Assembly: GCF_046348265.1 (NCBI RefSeq)
Contig: NZ_JAXMEO010000011.1
DNA from: Pelomonas sp937871895
Lineage (GTDB): Bacteria; Pseudomonadota; Gammaproteobacteria; Burkholderiales; Burkholderiaceae_C
Reading direction: 5' to 3' (one strand)
Length of the DNA: 64,000 nt
Below are positions 32,518 to 41,182 of this stretch, piece by piece (positions within the stretch are counted from its first letter, which is position 1; every line of letters starts with the position of its first letter). Position numbers and translations under genes: made by a program. The notes beneath the pieces were generated by a model. It worked only from the letters and a program-made list of their open reading frames with translations. It had not been told where the DNA came from and did not search any database.

Positions 32518-34716
32518 TCAGAACTTGTGTTCCCAGTTCACCGACCACCAGGTCGGCGGCACGCGGCGGTTCCAGTTGAACTCGCCGGTCGGGAAGCTCG
32601 TCATCGAGCCTTGCTTGGAGGCGAGCAGGCCGTTGACGGCCACGCGCACGCCGTCCTTGGGCGAGAGCTGTGCCATCACAAAGGCATCCATGGAGCGATT
32701 GGCCAGGTTCTCCTGCCGCTGAAGCGCCGTCTGCTGCACGCTGAACTTGGGCGCGATCTGGGCCGAGAAGCCCATCGACACCGGCAGGGACTTCATCCGG
32801 TAGTCGGCCCCGAAGTTGAACTGCCAGGGCTGCTGGCCTTCCAGGCGGTTGTCTGGCCCCGGCACGCCGCCGACCTTGGACTTGTAGACGTTCAGCGACG
32901 CCCGCATGCTCAAGGCCATCGTCGGATCGAAGACTGTCGGGAAGAGCTCCGCCGCACGGCCCTTGACCTCGATCTCCAGGCCGTCCGTGGTCGCGCGGTC
33001 CAAGTTGATGGGCTTGGCCACCCAGCGCGGGCCGCTGGCCCAGGACACGGTCTCCAGCGCCAGGCTGTTGCGGATCAGGCCGTTGATGCGGCGGTGGAAC
33101 ACACCCACCGACAGCATGCCGCCGCCTGGCAGGTACTTCTCCCAGGCCACATCGAGGCCGGTCGCCAACTCAGGGTTGAGGTTGGGGTTGCCGGTGCGGT
33201 CAGGGGCCGTCTCGGTGTTGGGGCCCGTGGTGGGGTAGTTGGTGTTGATGGTTGGCCGAGCGATGAGCTGCTGCACATCGGGCGCTTTGTAGCTGCGCGT
33301 GAGGCTGGCGCGCACCAGGTCGCGGCCCTTGGGGTCGGGCTTGAAGTTGACGTGCAGCAGCGGGGTGGTGACCTTGCTGGTGCTGCTGAAGTCACTGCCC
33401 ACGCCGGTGCTGATGGTCTTGATCTGCTCGTGGCGCACGCCGGCATAGGCCGACCATTGCGGGCTGATCTCCCACTCGTCCTGCGCATAGGCGGCGCTGC
33501 GGGTGATGCGGGCGTCGAAGGGCTGGCCCTCCAGGCCGGGCAGCAAGTCCACGCCGTTCTCGACGGTGCGCCGCTGTTCGTTGCGAGTGCGCCGCTCGAT
33601 CTCGGCGCCGGCGGTGACTGTGTGTGCTTCGCCTGCGTATTGGCTGTACTTGCCGGCCAGCGTGGCCTGGCGGTTCGTGTTGTCGCCCGAGGTGACGCGA
33701 TCAACGGTCGGCTTGCCCGTGGCATCGCGGCCAGCCAGGCTGAAGTTGAAATCGGCCCCGCCGCTGCCCACGCCTGCGCGCAGCTCAATGCGCTTGCCTT
33801 CGTCAAAACGGTTGTTGTATTGCAGGTTCAACCGCGTGGCCGAGAAGGTGCCACGGTTGCGCGTGGTGTCGAGCACGCTCGGCGGTGCGCTGCCCAGCAG
33901 CACCTGGGTGACGCTGTCACCCTCGTTGCGGAAGCGGTTTTGGACCGCAAAGCCCTGGAGGGACAGGGACTCGTCATCGCCCAGCTTCCAGGTCAAGCGG
34001 GGCGAGAAGTTGATGCCGCGGCCAAAGGACTTGTCCTGGCTGCTGCCGCTCAAGCGCTGCGGCTGACCGAAACGGTCGCGGCCCAGGCGCTCGCTATCCG
34101 ACTCGTTCTCAAGGTGCCACTGATAGAAAGACACGGGCAGCACAAAGCCCAAACCACCTAGCGCACGGTCGCCGTAGGTGAAGCCGGCATTGAGCACCGG
34201 CTTCTCGGCCGCGTAGGCAAAGCCGATGCGGGCGTCCTTCTGCACCACGCGGGGCGCGTCCTTCAGGATGATGTTGAGCGTGCCCGCAATGGCCTGGGCG
34301 CTCTGGTCGGCCGTGGGTGCCTTGGTGACTTCCAGGCGCTCCACTTGGGCAGGGTTGAGGTTGTCGAGGCTGAAGCCCGGAGGCGCCGGTTCGCCATTGA
34401 CCAGGATCTGTGTGTAGGCGCCGCCCAGGCCGCGCATGCGCAACTGGCCACCAGAGACATTGATGCCGGGCAGGCGCTTGAGGACGTCTGAGAGCTGGGT
34501 GTCGCCGTACTTGTCGAGCTCATCGCGGCCATACAACTGCTTGGCCACGGGCTCGCGGCGGCGCAGGTCGGTGTCGGTCTGGGTGCGGCGCACCTCGACG
34601 CGGTCGAGCTGGTTCTGGGTGCCGGGGGTGGTGGTCTGGGCGCGGTCCACCTCTTGTTGCGCCAGCGCGAGGGCCGGACAGAGCAGCAGCAGGGTGGCGA
34701 GGGAAATCGACTTCAA
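32518..34716 (-). CDS. TonB-dependent receptor
   Basis: This outer-membrane receptor has about 732 residues. The chosen start is a TTG at 34716 with CGGAG seven bases upstream, which gives a clean signal peptide (KSISLATLLLLCPALALA). An ATG at 34764 would add 16 residues and has no ribosome site. The plug domain (about 35-160) includes LSDVLKRLPGINVSGGQLRM and NPAQVERLEVTKAPTADQSA. A 22-strand barrel region follows and ends with WWSVNWEHKF, a terminal aromatic as needed for Bam insertion. The ligand is unknown; siderophore or sugar-derived compounds are both possible. Confidence 0.9.
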   Translation of the reverse strand: MKSISLATLLLLCPALALAQQEVDRAQTTTPGTQNQLDRVEVRRTQTDTDLRRREPVAKQLYGRDELDKYGDTQLSDVLKRLPGINVSGGQLRMRGLGGAYTQILVNGEPAPPGFSLDNLNPAQVERLEVTKAPTADQSAQAIAGTLNIILKDAPRVVQKDARIGFAYAAEKPVLNAGFTYGDRALGGLGFVLPVSFYQWHLENESDSERLGRDRFGQPQRLSGSSQDKSFGRGINFSPRLTWKLGDDESLSLQGFAVQNRFRNEGDSVTQVLLGSAPPSVLDTTRNRGTFSATRLNLQYNNRFDEGKRIELRAGVGSGGADFNFSLAGRDATGKPTVDRVTSGDNTNRQATLAGKYSQYAGEAHTVTAGAEIERRTRNEQRRTVENGVDLLPGLEGQPFDARITRSAAYAQDEWEISPQWSAYAGVRHEQIKTISTGVGSDFSSTSKVTTPLLHVNFKPDPKGRDLVRASLTRSYKAPDVQQLIARPTINTNYPTTGPNTETAPDRTGNPNLNPELATGLDVAWEKYLPGGGMLSVGVFHRRINGLIRNSLALETVSWASGPRWVAKPINLDRATTDGLEIEVKGRAAELFPTVFDPTMALSMRASLNVYKSKVGGVPGPDNRLEGQQPWQFNFGADYRMKSLPVSMGFSAQIAPKFSVQQTALQRQENLANRSMDAFVMAQLSPKDGVRVAVNGLLASKQGSMTSFPTGEFNWNRRVPPTWWSVNWEHKF

Positions 34717-34885
34717 AACAAGGCTCCGGAACGTGGGAATGTCGGCATGCTGCCTGCACACCATGACGCTGGCCGCTGGAGAGCGACGAAGTGTGGGATT
34801 GGTGACGCGAACGGTGCCTACCGAGCGCGGCGGGATCATCGCAGCCCAGCCTGCGGCGTGCCGAAGGTCAGGCCATCGCCCCTGG

Positions 34886-37216
34886 TCAGCGCTTGGTTTG
34901 CAGCTTGGCAAAGGCGGCGGCCATGGCGCCGCCGGTGGTGGGTTCACTTTTGCCGCGTGGCTGCTCACCACGCGCTGGCGGGCGGTAGGCATTGCGTTCG
35001 CCGCCAGCACCGGTTTTGGGAGGTGCGGCATCAAGCTTCATGGTCAGCGAGATGCGCTGGCGTGCCAGATCCACCTCCAGCACCTTGACCCGAACCACGT
35101 CACCCGTCTTGACCACCTCGCGCGCGTCGTTGACGAACTTGTGGCTGAGCTGGCTGACATGAACGAGCCCATCCTGATGCACGCCCAGGTCCACGAAAGC
35201 CCCGAACTGAGCCACATTGCTGACCGTGCCCTCCAGCACCATGCCGGGCTGCAAGTCGCGCACGTCCTCGACGCCGTCGTTGAAGCGCGCGACCTTGAAG
35301 TCGGGGCGCGGGTCACGGCCAGGCTTTTCCAACTCCGCCAGCACGTCCTTGACGGTGATGAGCCCGAAGCGCTCGTCGGCCAAGAGTTCGGGCTTGAGGC
35401 TGCGCAGCACTTCGTTGCGGCCAATCACTTCAGACGCCGGTCGCTTGAGCAGGGCGAGTGCGCGCTCGACCAAAGGGTAGGTCTCGGGGTGGACGCTGCT
35501 CCAGTCGAGCGGGTTGTCGCCGTCGCGGATGCGCAGGAAGCCGGCAGACTGCTCAAAGGTCTTGGGGCCAAGGCCCGTGACGTCAAGCAACTGCTGCCGG
35601 TTGCGGAAGGCGCCATGCGCGTCGCGCCAGCGCACGATGCTGGCCGCCACGCTGGGCGAGAGCCCCGACACGCGCGAGAGCAGGGCGCTGGAGGCGGTGT
35701 TGAGATCCACGCCCACCTTGTTCACACAGTCTTCAACGACGGTGTCCAGGGTGCGGGCCAGCTCGCTCTGGTTCACGTCGTGCTGGTACTGGCCCACGCC
35801 AATGCTCTTGGGGTCGATCTTGACCAGCTCGGCCAAGGGGTCCTGCAGGCGGCGCGCGATGGAGACGGCACCACGCAGCGAGACATCAAGGTCCGGCAAC
35901 TCCTTGGAGGCGAATTCGGACGCCGAGTAGACCGAGGCGCCCGCCTCGCTGACGACGACCTTTTGCAGCCCCGTGCCGGGCGCGTGCTGCTCGATGCGCT
36001 TGATCAAGTCGGCCGCGAGCTTGTCGGTCTCGCGCGAGGCCGTGCCGTTGCCGATGGCGATGAGGTTGACACCATGGGTGGCACACAAGCGCCCGAGGGT
36101 GTGCAAGGCACCTTCCCAGTCGCGCTTGGGCTCGTGGGGGAAGACGGTGCTGGTGTCGAGCACCTTGCCGGTGTCCGACACCACGGCGACCTTGACGCCA
36201 GTGCGGATGCCGGGGTCGAGGCCCATGACGACGCGCTTGCCGGCCGGCGCGGCGAGCAGCAGGTCGCGCAGGTTCTCGGCAAACACCTTGATGGCCGTGG
36301 CCTCGGCGGCCTCGCGCAGGCGGGCGAACAGGTCGCGCTCCAGGCTGAGCGAGAGCTTGACCTTCCAGGTCCATGCCACGGTCTTGCGGATCAGTTCGTC
36401 AGCCGGGCGGTTGGCATGGCGCCAGCCGAGGTGGATGGCGATGCGGCCTTCCGCCAGGCCAGGCTTGCCTGGCACGCTGTCTTCGTCAAGCACCAGCTTG
36501 GCGTCGAGCAGCTCCAGCCCACGACCGCGGAACACCGCCAACGCGCGGTGCGAGGGCACGGTGCGGATCGGTTCGGCGTAGTCGAAGTAGTCACGGAACT
36601 TGGCGTGATCCGGGGTGTCGGGGCTCTTGCCTTCGCAAAGCTTGGACTGAAAGAGGCCCACCTCCCACAGCCACTCGCGCAGCTTGCCGACGAGCACGGC
36701 GTCCTCGGCCCAGCGTTCGGCCAGCAGGTCGCGCACGCCATCGAGCACAGCGTGGGCATCGGCAAAGCCGGCAACGGGATTGAGGAAGCGAGCGGCCTCA
36801 GTCAGCGGGTCCTGGCTGGGGTCGGCGAACAGCGCATCGGCCAGCGGCTCCAGGCCCGCCTCGCGGGCGATCAGGCCCTTGGTGCGGCGCTTTTGCTTGT
36901 AGGGCAGGTAGAGGTCTTCCAGCGCCTGCTTGGTCGGCGCGGCGGCGATCGCGGCTTGCAACTCGGGCGTCAGCTTGCCTTGCTCGGCAATGCTCTTGAG
37001 CACGGCGATGCGGCGCTCGGCCAGTTCGCGCAAGTAGGCCAGCCGGGTTTCCAGCTCGCGCAGTTGCGCATCGTCGAGGCCCTGCGTGGCTTCCTTGCGG
37101 TAGCGGGCGATGAAGGGGACGGTGGCACCGCCATCGAGCAGTTCGACGGCAGTTTGCACCTGCTGGGGCCGCACCTGCAGTTCGGCGGCGATCTGGGCAA
37201 GGATCTGGGTATCCAC
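34886..37216 (-). CDS. tex: Tex family RNA-binding transcription accessory protein
   Basis: This is a 776-residue Tex protein, a cytoplasmic nucleic-acid-binding protein related to eukaryotic Spt6. Order: helical N-terminus with VPFIARYRKEATQGLDDAQL; YqgF-like domain (VMGLDPGIRTGVKVAVVSDT); helix-hairpin-helix domains (SRVSGLSPSVAASIVRWRDA); S1 domain at about 655-725 (GMVLEGTVSNVAQFGAFVDL); and a basic, disordered tail. The length and motifs are standard. It is followed on the minus strand by the TonB receptor with a gap of about 120 bases or more. Confidence 0.96.
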   Translation of the reverse strand: MDTQILAQIAAELQVRPQQVQTAVELLDGGATVPFIARYRKEATQGLDDAQLRELETRLAYLRELAERRIAVLKSIAEQGKLTPELQAAIAAAPTKQALEDLYLPYKQKRRTKGLIAREAGLEPLADALFADPSQDPLTEAARFLNPVAGFADAHAVLDGVRDLLAERWAEDAVLVGKLREWLWEVGLFQSKLCEGKSPDTPDHAKFRDYFDYAEPIRTVPSHRALAVFRGRGLELLDAKLVLDEDSVPGKPGLAEGRIAIHLGWRHANRPADELIRKTVAWTWKVKLSLSLERDLFARLREAAEATAIKVFAENLRDLLLAAPAGKRVVMGLDPGIRTGVKVAVVSDTGKVLDTSTVFPHEPKRDWEGALHTLGRLCATHGVNLIAIGNGTASRETDKLAADLIKRIEQHAPGTGLQKVVVSEAGASVYSASEFASKELPDLDVSLRGAVSIARRLQDPLAELVKIDPKSIGVGQYQHDVNQSELARTLDTVVEDCVNKVGVDLNTASSALLSRVSGLSPSVAASIVRWRDAHGAFRNRQQLLDVTGLGPKTFEQSAGFLRIRDGDNPLDWSSVHPETYPLVERALALLKRPASEVIGRNEVLRSLKPELLADERFGLITVKDVLAELEKPGRDPRPDFKVARFNDGVEDVRDLQPGMVLEGTVSNVAQFGAFVDLGVHQDGLVHVSQLSHKFVNDAREVVKTGDVVRVKVLEVDLARQRISLTMKLDAAPPKTGAGGERNAYRPPARGEQPRGKSEPTTGGAMAAAFAKLQTKR

Positions 37217-37263
37217 AACGACTTCCGGCGCCGCAAGGGCGCCTCACAACAGTAGGGGAAGGT

Positions 37264-37797
37264 TCAGTGCAGCGGCTCGTCCGGCGGGGCGCCGGTCTGC
37301 ACGCTGAAGAGCGGCTCGCCAATGCCGCCGGCCTCGATCTCGGCCTCGGTGGCGGGACGCACGTCCAGCAGCTTGAGGTGCATGCGCAGGCCGATGCCGG
37401 CCAGCGGGTGGTTGCCGTCCAGCACCACATGCTCGGGGTAGACCTCGGTCACGGTGTAGATGGCATCAAGCGGCATGCCTTCGGACTGGGCGCCTTCTGG
37501 CAGGCCTTCCATCTGCATGCCAACGTCGACACCATCGGGGAAGAGGCTGCGCGCCTCGAAGCAGACCAGGTCGGCGTCGTAGTCACCGAAGGCTTCGTCG
37601 GGGTTGAGCGCGAGGCTGGTCTCGAAGCCAATCTCTTGGCCTTCCAGAGCTGCTTCGACCTTGGCAAACAGATCATCCCCGCCGTGCAGGAATTCCATGG
37701 GCTCGGTCAGTTCGTCGATCAACTGACCTTGGGCGTCTTCGAGTCTCCAGCGCAGGGAGACAACACAGGGGCGGGACACTTGCATGGGCAGGATCAT
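37264..37797 (-). CDS. FKBP-type peptidyl-prolyl isomerase (SlyD-like)
   Basis: The 177-residue protein has an FKBP domain with an inserted-in-flap segment as in SlyD. Recognisable are LIDELTEPMEFLHGGDDLFA, VEAALEGQEIGFETSLALNP and DGNHPLAGIGLRMHLKLLDV. The His-rich metal-binding tail of E. coli SlyD is absent. It would assist proline isomerisation and folding in the cytoplasm. The ATG at 37797 is used; a second in-frame ATG at 37785 is possible. It is divergent from roxA with only 12 bases between the starts, so the two promoters must overlap coding sequence. Confidence 0.85.
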   Translation of the reverse strand: MILPMQVSRPCVVSLRWRLEDAQGQLIDELTEPMEFLHGGDDLFAKVEAALEGQEIGFETSLALNPDEAFGDYDADLVCFEARSLFPDGVDVGMQMEGLPEGAQSEGMPLDAIYTVTEVYPEHVVLDGNHPLAGIGLRMHLKLLDVRPATEAEIEAGGIGEPLFSVQTGAPPDEPLH

Positions 37798-37809
37798 AGG
37801 CTCGGCACA

Positions 37810-38934
37810 ATGACCGGCATGATCGACATCGACGTTCCAACGCCGCTGCTGGGCGGCCTCAGCCCCGCTACTTTCATGCGCCGGCATTGGCACAAAAAGC
37901 CGCTGCTGGTACGCGGTGCCGTGCCCCCCGTTTCGCCGGTGACGCCGCAGGACATGGCGCGTCTGGCGGCCAGCGAGGACGTGGAATCCCGCTTGGTCTC
38001 GGCCTTCGAAGGGCGCTGGCGCCTGCGCCACGGCCCCATCGCCCGGCTGCCGGCCCGCAGCAAACCGGGCTGGACCTTGTTGGTGCAGGGCCTCGATCAG
38101 CATGTCCCTGCGGCCCGCGAGATGCTCGACGCTTTCCGCTTTGTGCCCGAGGCGCGGCTGGACGACCTGATGGTCTCCTACGCCAGCGACGGTGGCGGTG
38201 TGGGTCCGCATTTCGACTCCTACGACGTCTTCCTGATCCAAGTGGCCGGCCAGCGCCGCTGGCGCATTGGCCGCCAGCCCGATGCGCAGCTCAAGCCCAA
38301 TCTGCCGCTGCGCATCATCGAGAACTTTGCGCCCGAAGCCGAGTTCCTGCTCGGCCCCGGTGACATGCTCTATCTGCCGCCGCGCTGGGCGCATGACGGC
38401 GTTGCCGTGGGCGATGGCTGCATGACGGCCTCGGTGGGATTCCGGGCGGGCACCCAGGCTGAATTGGCGGCTGAGTTGTTGTCGCGGCTGGAGCCCGCCA
38501 GGGCCACTGCCGAGCGGCGCTACGCCGACCCGGGCCAGCCAGCGGTGCAAGCGCCGGGCGAAGTGCCGGCGGCCCTGCAGGCCTTTGCCCGGGAGGCCGT
38601 GGAGGCTGCGCTGGCGGCGCCCCAGGCGCTCGACCAGGCGCTCGGGGAGTGGCTGACCGAGCCCAAGCCTCGCGTCTGGTTTGATGCAGGTGGCGACTGG
38701 CAGCCCGGTCAGGGCATCAAGCTCGATCGCCGCAGCCGCATGCTGTTCGATGCCCGACATGTGTTCCTGAACGGCGAGAGCTATCTGTCCCGGGGCCGAG
38801 ACGCCCAGATCATGCGCAAGCTCGCGAACGAGCGATGCTTGTCTGCCCGAGAACTGCAGCGCCTCTCGCCGGGCGCTCAAGCGCTGGTCAGCCAGTGGGC
38901 CGAAGCTGGCTGGCTGCATGGGGAGGTCACATGA
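37810..38934 (+). CDS. roxA: Ribosomal oxygenase RoxA-like (YcfD), JmjC-type 2-oxoglutarate dioxygenase
   Basis: This 374-residue protein resembles E. coli YcfD/RoxA, which hydroxylates an arginine of ribosomal protein L16. The cupin iron site is intact: His134 and Asp136 in GPHFDSYDVFLIQVAG, and His195 in PPRWAHDGVAVG. The N-terminal HWHKKPLLVRGAVP is characteristic. A winged-helix C-terminal region follows. An ATG at 37819 is an alternative start. It overlaps the next gene by four bases (ATGA). Confidence 0.88.
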   Translation: MTGMIDIDVPTPLLGGLSPATFMRRHWHKKPLLVRGAVPPVSPVTPQDMARLAASEDVESRLVSAFEGRWRLRHGPIARLPARSKPGWTLLVQGLDQHVPAAREMLDAFRFVPEARLDDLMVSYASDGGGVGPHFDSYDVFLIQVAGQRRWRIGRQPDAQLKPNLPLRIIENFAPEAEFLLGPGDMLYLPPRWAHDGVAVGDGCMTASVGFRAGTQAELAAELLSRLEPARATAERRYADPGQPAVQAPGEVPAALQAFAREAVEAALAAPQALDQALGEWLTEPKPRVWFDAGGDWQPGQGIKLDRRSRMLFDARHVFLNGESYLSRGRDAQIMRKLANERCLSARELQRLSPGAQALVSQWAEAGWLHGEVT

Positions 38935-39431
38935 GCGAATCCAGCGCATTCGAGGGCCGACTGGCTTTCCAGGAAGCGGTGTTGTCACTGCTCGCCTGGG
39001 CCGGTGAGCACCAGGCGCGCTGCATGGCCGCCTTTGATCCAGACTTTGCCGATTGGCCTTGGTCCCGGCCACAGGCCCTGGAAGCACTGCAACGCTGGGC
39101 GGGCAGGGGGCGTCAGTTGAGGCTGCTGTCGCAGCAATATGAAACCCTGCTGCAAAGCCAGCCGCGCTTTGTGCGCTGGCGGCGTGACTATGGCCACCTG
39201 GTCGAAGCCAAGGCGATCCCGGACGATGCCCCCGAGCAGGAACTGCCGGTGGCCCTGCTGCTGATCGATGGGGGCGAGGCGGGTGTTCGCGGCTTGCGGC
39301 TACTCGAAAAGGCCCGCTGGCGGGGCGTTTTGTTCACTGACCAAGCCACATTCAGCCAAAACTGGCACTGGTTTGATGCAGTAGCGCAACGTTCACCCGA
39401 CGCATTCCCGTGCACCACGTTAGGTCTGTGA
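38931..39431 (+). CDS. Conserved hypothetical protein coupled to roxA
   Basis: This 166-residue protein has no signal or membrane segment. Trp/Arg-rich blocks (FADWPWSRPQALEALQRWAG; QPRFVRWRRDYGHLVEAK) and an acidic end of the conserved part (VALLLIDGGEAGVRGLRLLE) are seen. It resembles unnamed proteins I associate with the position after roxA in Burkholderiales; a DUF7931-type label is possible but uncertain. Translation is coupled to roxA through ATGA. A link to ribosome modification is a guess from context. Confidence 0.75.
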   Translation: MSESSAFEGRLAFQEAVLSLLAWAGEHQARCMAAFDPDFADWPWSRPQALEALQRWAGRGRQLRLLSQQYETLLQSQPRFVRWRRDYGHLVEAKAIPDDAPEQELPVALLLIDGGEAGVRGLRLLEKARWRGVLFTDQATFSQNWHWFDAVAQRSPDAFPCTTLGL

Positions 39432-39597
39432 AAGGAAACCGGTGTGAGCCCCCTATAATTGCGGGCTAGGCGAGGGAAGCGCTCGAGGTTTTCCGCGTCT
39501 TGTTCTTCCGGGAATGGTGGGTTGCTTGAATGTACAGCGACATCGCCGTTTCCCAAGATTTGGTGTGCACCGTCTCTTTAATCCTTTGAGGACAAGT

Positions 39598-39804
39598 ATG
39601 AATAAGTCGATCGTTTTGGCTTCCCTGGTCGCGCTGGTGGCCCTGACCGCTTGCGGCAAGAAGGCTGAAGAAGCTGCTCCGGCCCCCGCCCCGGCCGCTT
39701 CCGCCGCTCCGGCCGTTGAAGCCGCTTCGGCTCCCGCTAGCGCTGCTGACGCTGGCTCGGCGCCCGCCGCTGACGCTGCTTCGGCCGCCTCTGCCGCCAA
39801 GTAA
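39598..39804 (+). CDS. Small Ala/Pro-rich lipoprotein
   Basis: The 68-residue product begins MNKSIVLASLVALVALTACG. The lipobox LTAC gives lipidated Cys19. The mature part is a short basic start (GKKAEEAA) and then low-complexity Ala/Pro/Ser/Asp sequence with no fold expected. It is a single gene with its own terminator right behind it. Such small lipoproteins are common in Burkholderiales; function unknown. Confidence 0.8.
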   Translation: MNKSIVLASLVALVALTACGKKAEEAAPAPAPAASAAPAVEAASAPASAADAGSAPAADAASAASAAK

Positions 39805-39826
39805 TCGCAGTCCCGGTTTTGCAAGA

Positions 39827-39859
39827 GCCGCCAAGGTGCAAGCCTTGGCGGCTTTTGTT
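39827..39859 (+). terminator. Strong terminator after the small lipoprotein
   Basis: GCCGCCAAGG (39827-39836) and CCTTGGCGGC (39843-39852) form a perfect 10-base stem over a 6-base loop. TTTTGTTT follows. This is one of the clearest terminators in the window. Confidence 0.92.
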
Positions 39860-39888
39860 TGGCCTGACGCTTTTGCCCGAGCGCCAAC

Positions 39889-39916
39889 GAAAACGCCCTC
39901 CGTAGAGGGCGTTTTC
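39889..39916 (-). terminator. Terminator after bamC
   Basis: GAAAACGCCCTC (39889-39900) and GAGGGCGTTTTC (39905-39916) form a perfect 12-base stem with a 4-base loop. The A and T runs at the ends allow action in both directions. It lies 17 bases after the bamC stop. Confidence 0.85.
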
Positions 39917-39932
39917 ATTGCTGCGGTTTGAA

Positions 39933-41102
39933 TCAGCGCAGGTCTTCCATGAGCAAGCCCAGGATGCGCTTGGCATCGTCATTGGACTGCGGCTGACCCC
40001 GTTCATCCAGGATGCGGACGGTGGTCTTGCCGGCGTCAGTCTTGACCGAGACGCGGTAGCGGTTCGGGGCCACGGACTTGGCGCCAAACCACTTCATGAT
40101 GAAGTTGGGCTCTTCCTGGCCGGCCTTTTCAGGGTCGGCATAGCGCAGGTAGAACAGGCCAGCGCTGCGGTCACGGTCTTCGATGGTGAAGCCATGGCGA
40201 TCCAGCGCCAGGGCGACGCGGCGCCAGCCGCGATCGAAGGGCTCGTTCAGGGTCAGGAACTCAGGCACCTCGCTGAGCGGGATGCGCTTGCGGAAGTCGG
40301 GGCCAGGCAGGCTGCCGGCGGGCCGGGCGGGCGTCGGCGCGGCGTCTGCCCCTGCCAGCTTGACCTCTTCGGCTCGGCCGCCGAGTTTCAGCATCAGGCG
40401 CGCGAGCATCTCGGCTTCAAGCTGGGTATCCACGGGCCGGGCTTGCCAGACCGTCTGATCACGGGTTTGCGTGGTGTAAATCTCTTGCAGGCCGCGATGG
40501 CTGATGTAGATGTCGGTGCCGCCGCTGGGATTGCGCTCGACCCGGGTGCGGTACATGTCGCGCTCGCCGGTCGAATAGAGACCATCAAACAGCTTGCCGA
40601 TGGTGGAGCGGATGATGTCCTGGGGCAGCTTGGCACGGTTCTCGGCCCAGCCGGTCTCCATGGAACCAATGTCGGCCTGTTCCTTGGCAATCTCCAGGCC
40701 GCGCTCTTGCCAGAAGGCGCGCACTTGCGGCCAGACCTGCTCAGGCGTCTGTGAGGTGTGCAACCAGCGCTCGCTGCCGGAGCGCTCGATGCGGACATCG
40801 CCCACCGCTGCTGGCGCCACGGTGCCGGCGGCGACCGTTTGCAAGCCGGAAGGCGCCGGGCCGCGCACGGCATTCAAGGCCGAAGCGGTGATCGCGCCAT
40901 CCTGAACCTGGGCGCGGTTGTCACGCGCCAACTGGCTGAGGTCTGGAGGCACTTCCAAACCTTGGGTCTGGCGCGCATTGGTGCGGTAGTCGACCTTGTC
41001 GGTCGGGAACATGCTCTCGATCGTGCTGCAGGCGCTGAGCGACACGATCAGCGCCACCGCTGCTGCGCGAACGGCCGAGACGGTGAACGGGGTATGGGAC
41101 AT
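39933..41102 (-). CDS. bamC: Outer membrane protein assembly factor BamC
   Basis: BamC is a lipoprotein of the beta-barrel assembly machine. The 389 residues open with a lipoprotein signal ending SLSACST, with lipidated Cys25. The long flexible N-terminal segment that binds BamD (DKVDYRTNARQTQGLEVPPD) follows, then two helix-grip domains (about 110-230 and 260-389). dapA lies directly upstream, the usual neighbour. The ATG at 41102 is chosen to start the signal peptide. Confidence 0.93.
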   Translation of the reverse strand: MSHTPFTVSAVRAAAVALIVSLSACSTIESMFPTDKVDYRTNARQTQGLEVPPDLSQLARDNRAQVQDGAITASALNAVRGPAPSGLQTVAAGTVAPAAVGDVRIERSGSERWLHTSQTPEQVWPQVRAFWQERGLEIAKEQADIGSMETGWAENRAKLPQDIIRSTIGKLFDGLYSTGERDMYRTRVERNPSGGTDIYISHRGLQEIYTTQTRDQTVWQARPVDTQLEAEMLARLMLKLGGRAEEVKLAGADAAPTPARPAGSLPGPDFRKRIPLSEVPEFLTLNEPFDRGWRRVALALDRHGFTIEDRDRSAGLFYLRYADPEKAGQEEPNFIMKWFGAKSVAPNRYRVSVKTDAGKTTVRILDERGQPQSNDDAKRILGLLMEDLR

Positions 41103-41123
41103 CACGCTGGGAATCTCCGGGTG

Positions 41124-41141
41124 GGGCGGCCAAGGCCGCCC
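41124..41141 (-). other. GC-rich hairpin between dapA and bamC
   Basis: GGGCGGCC (41124-41131) and GGCCGCCC (41134-41141) form an 8-base stem with a 2-base loop. There is no U tract, so termination is unlikely. It could reduce read-through or stabilise the dapA mRNA end. Confidence 0.5.
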
Positions 41142-41182
41142 AGGCAGTCGCGCATTAGACCAGAGCAGATCGCTGCCAAAGC

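Noticed and set aside
34436..37255. A 939-codon open frame on the plus strand
   Set aside because: It is antisense to tex and the start of the TonB receptor gene, has no recognisable domain and an amino-acid make-up typical of reverse-strand frames in GC-rich DNA.
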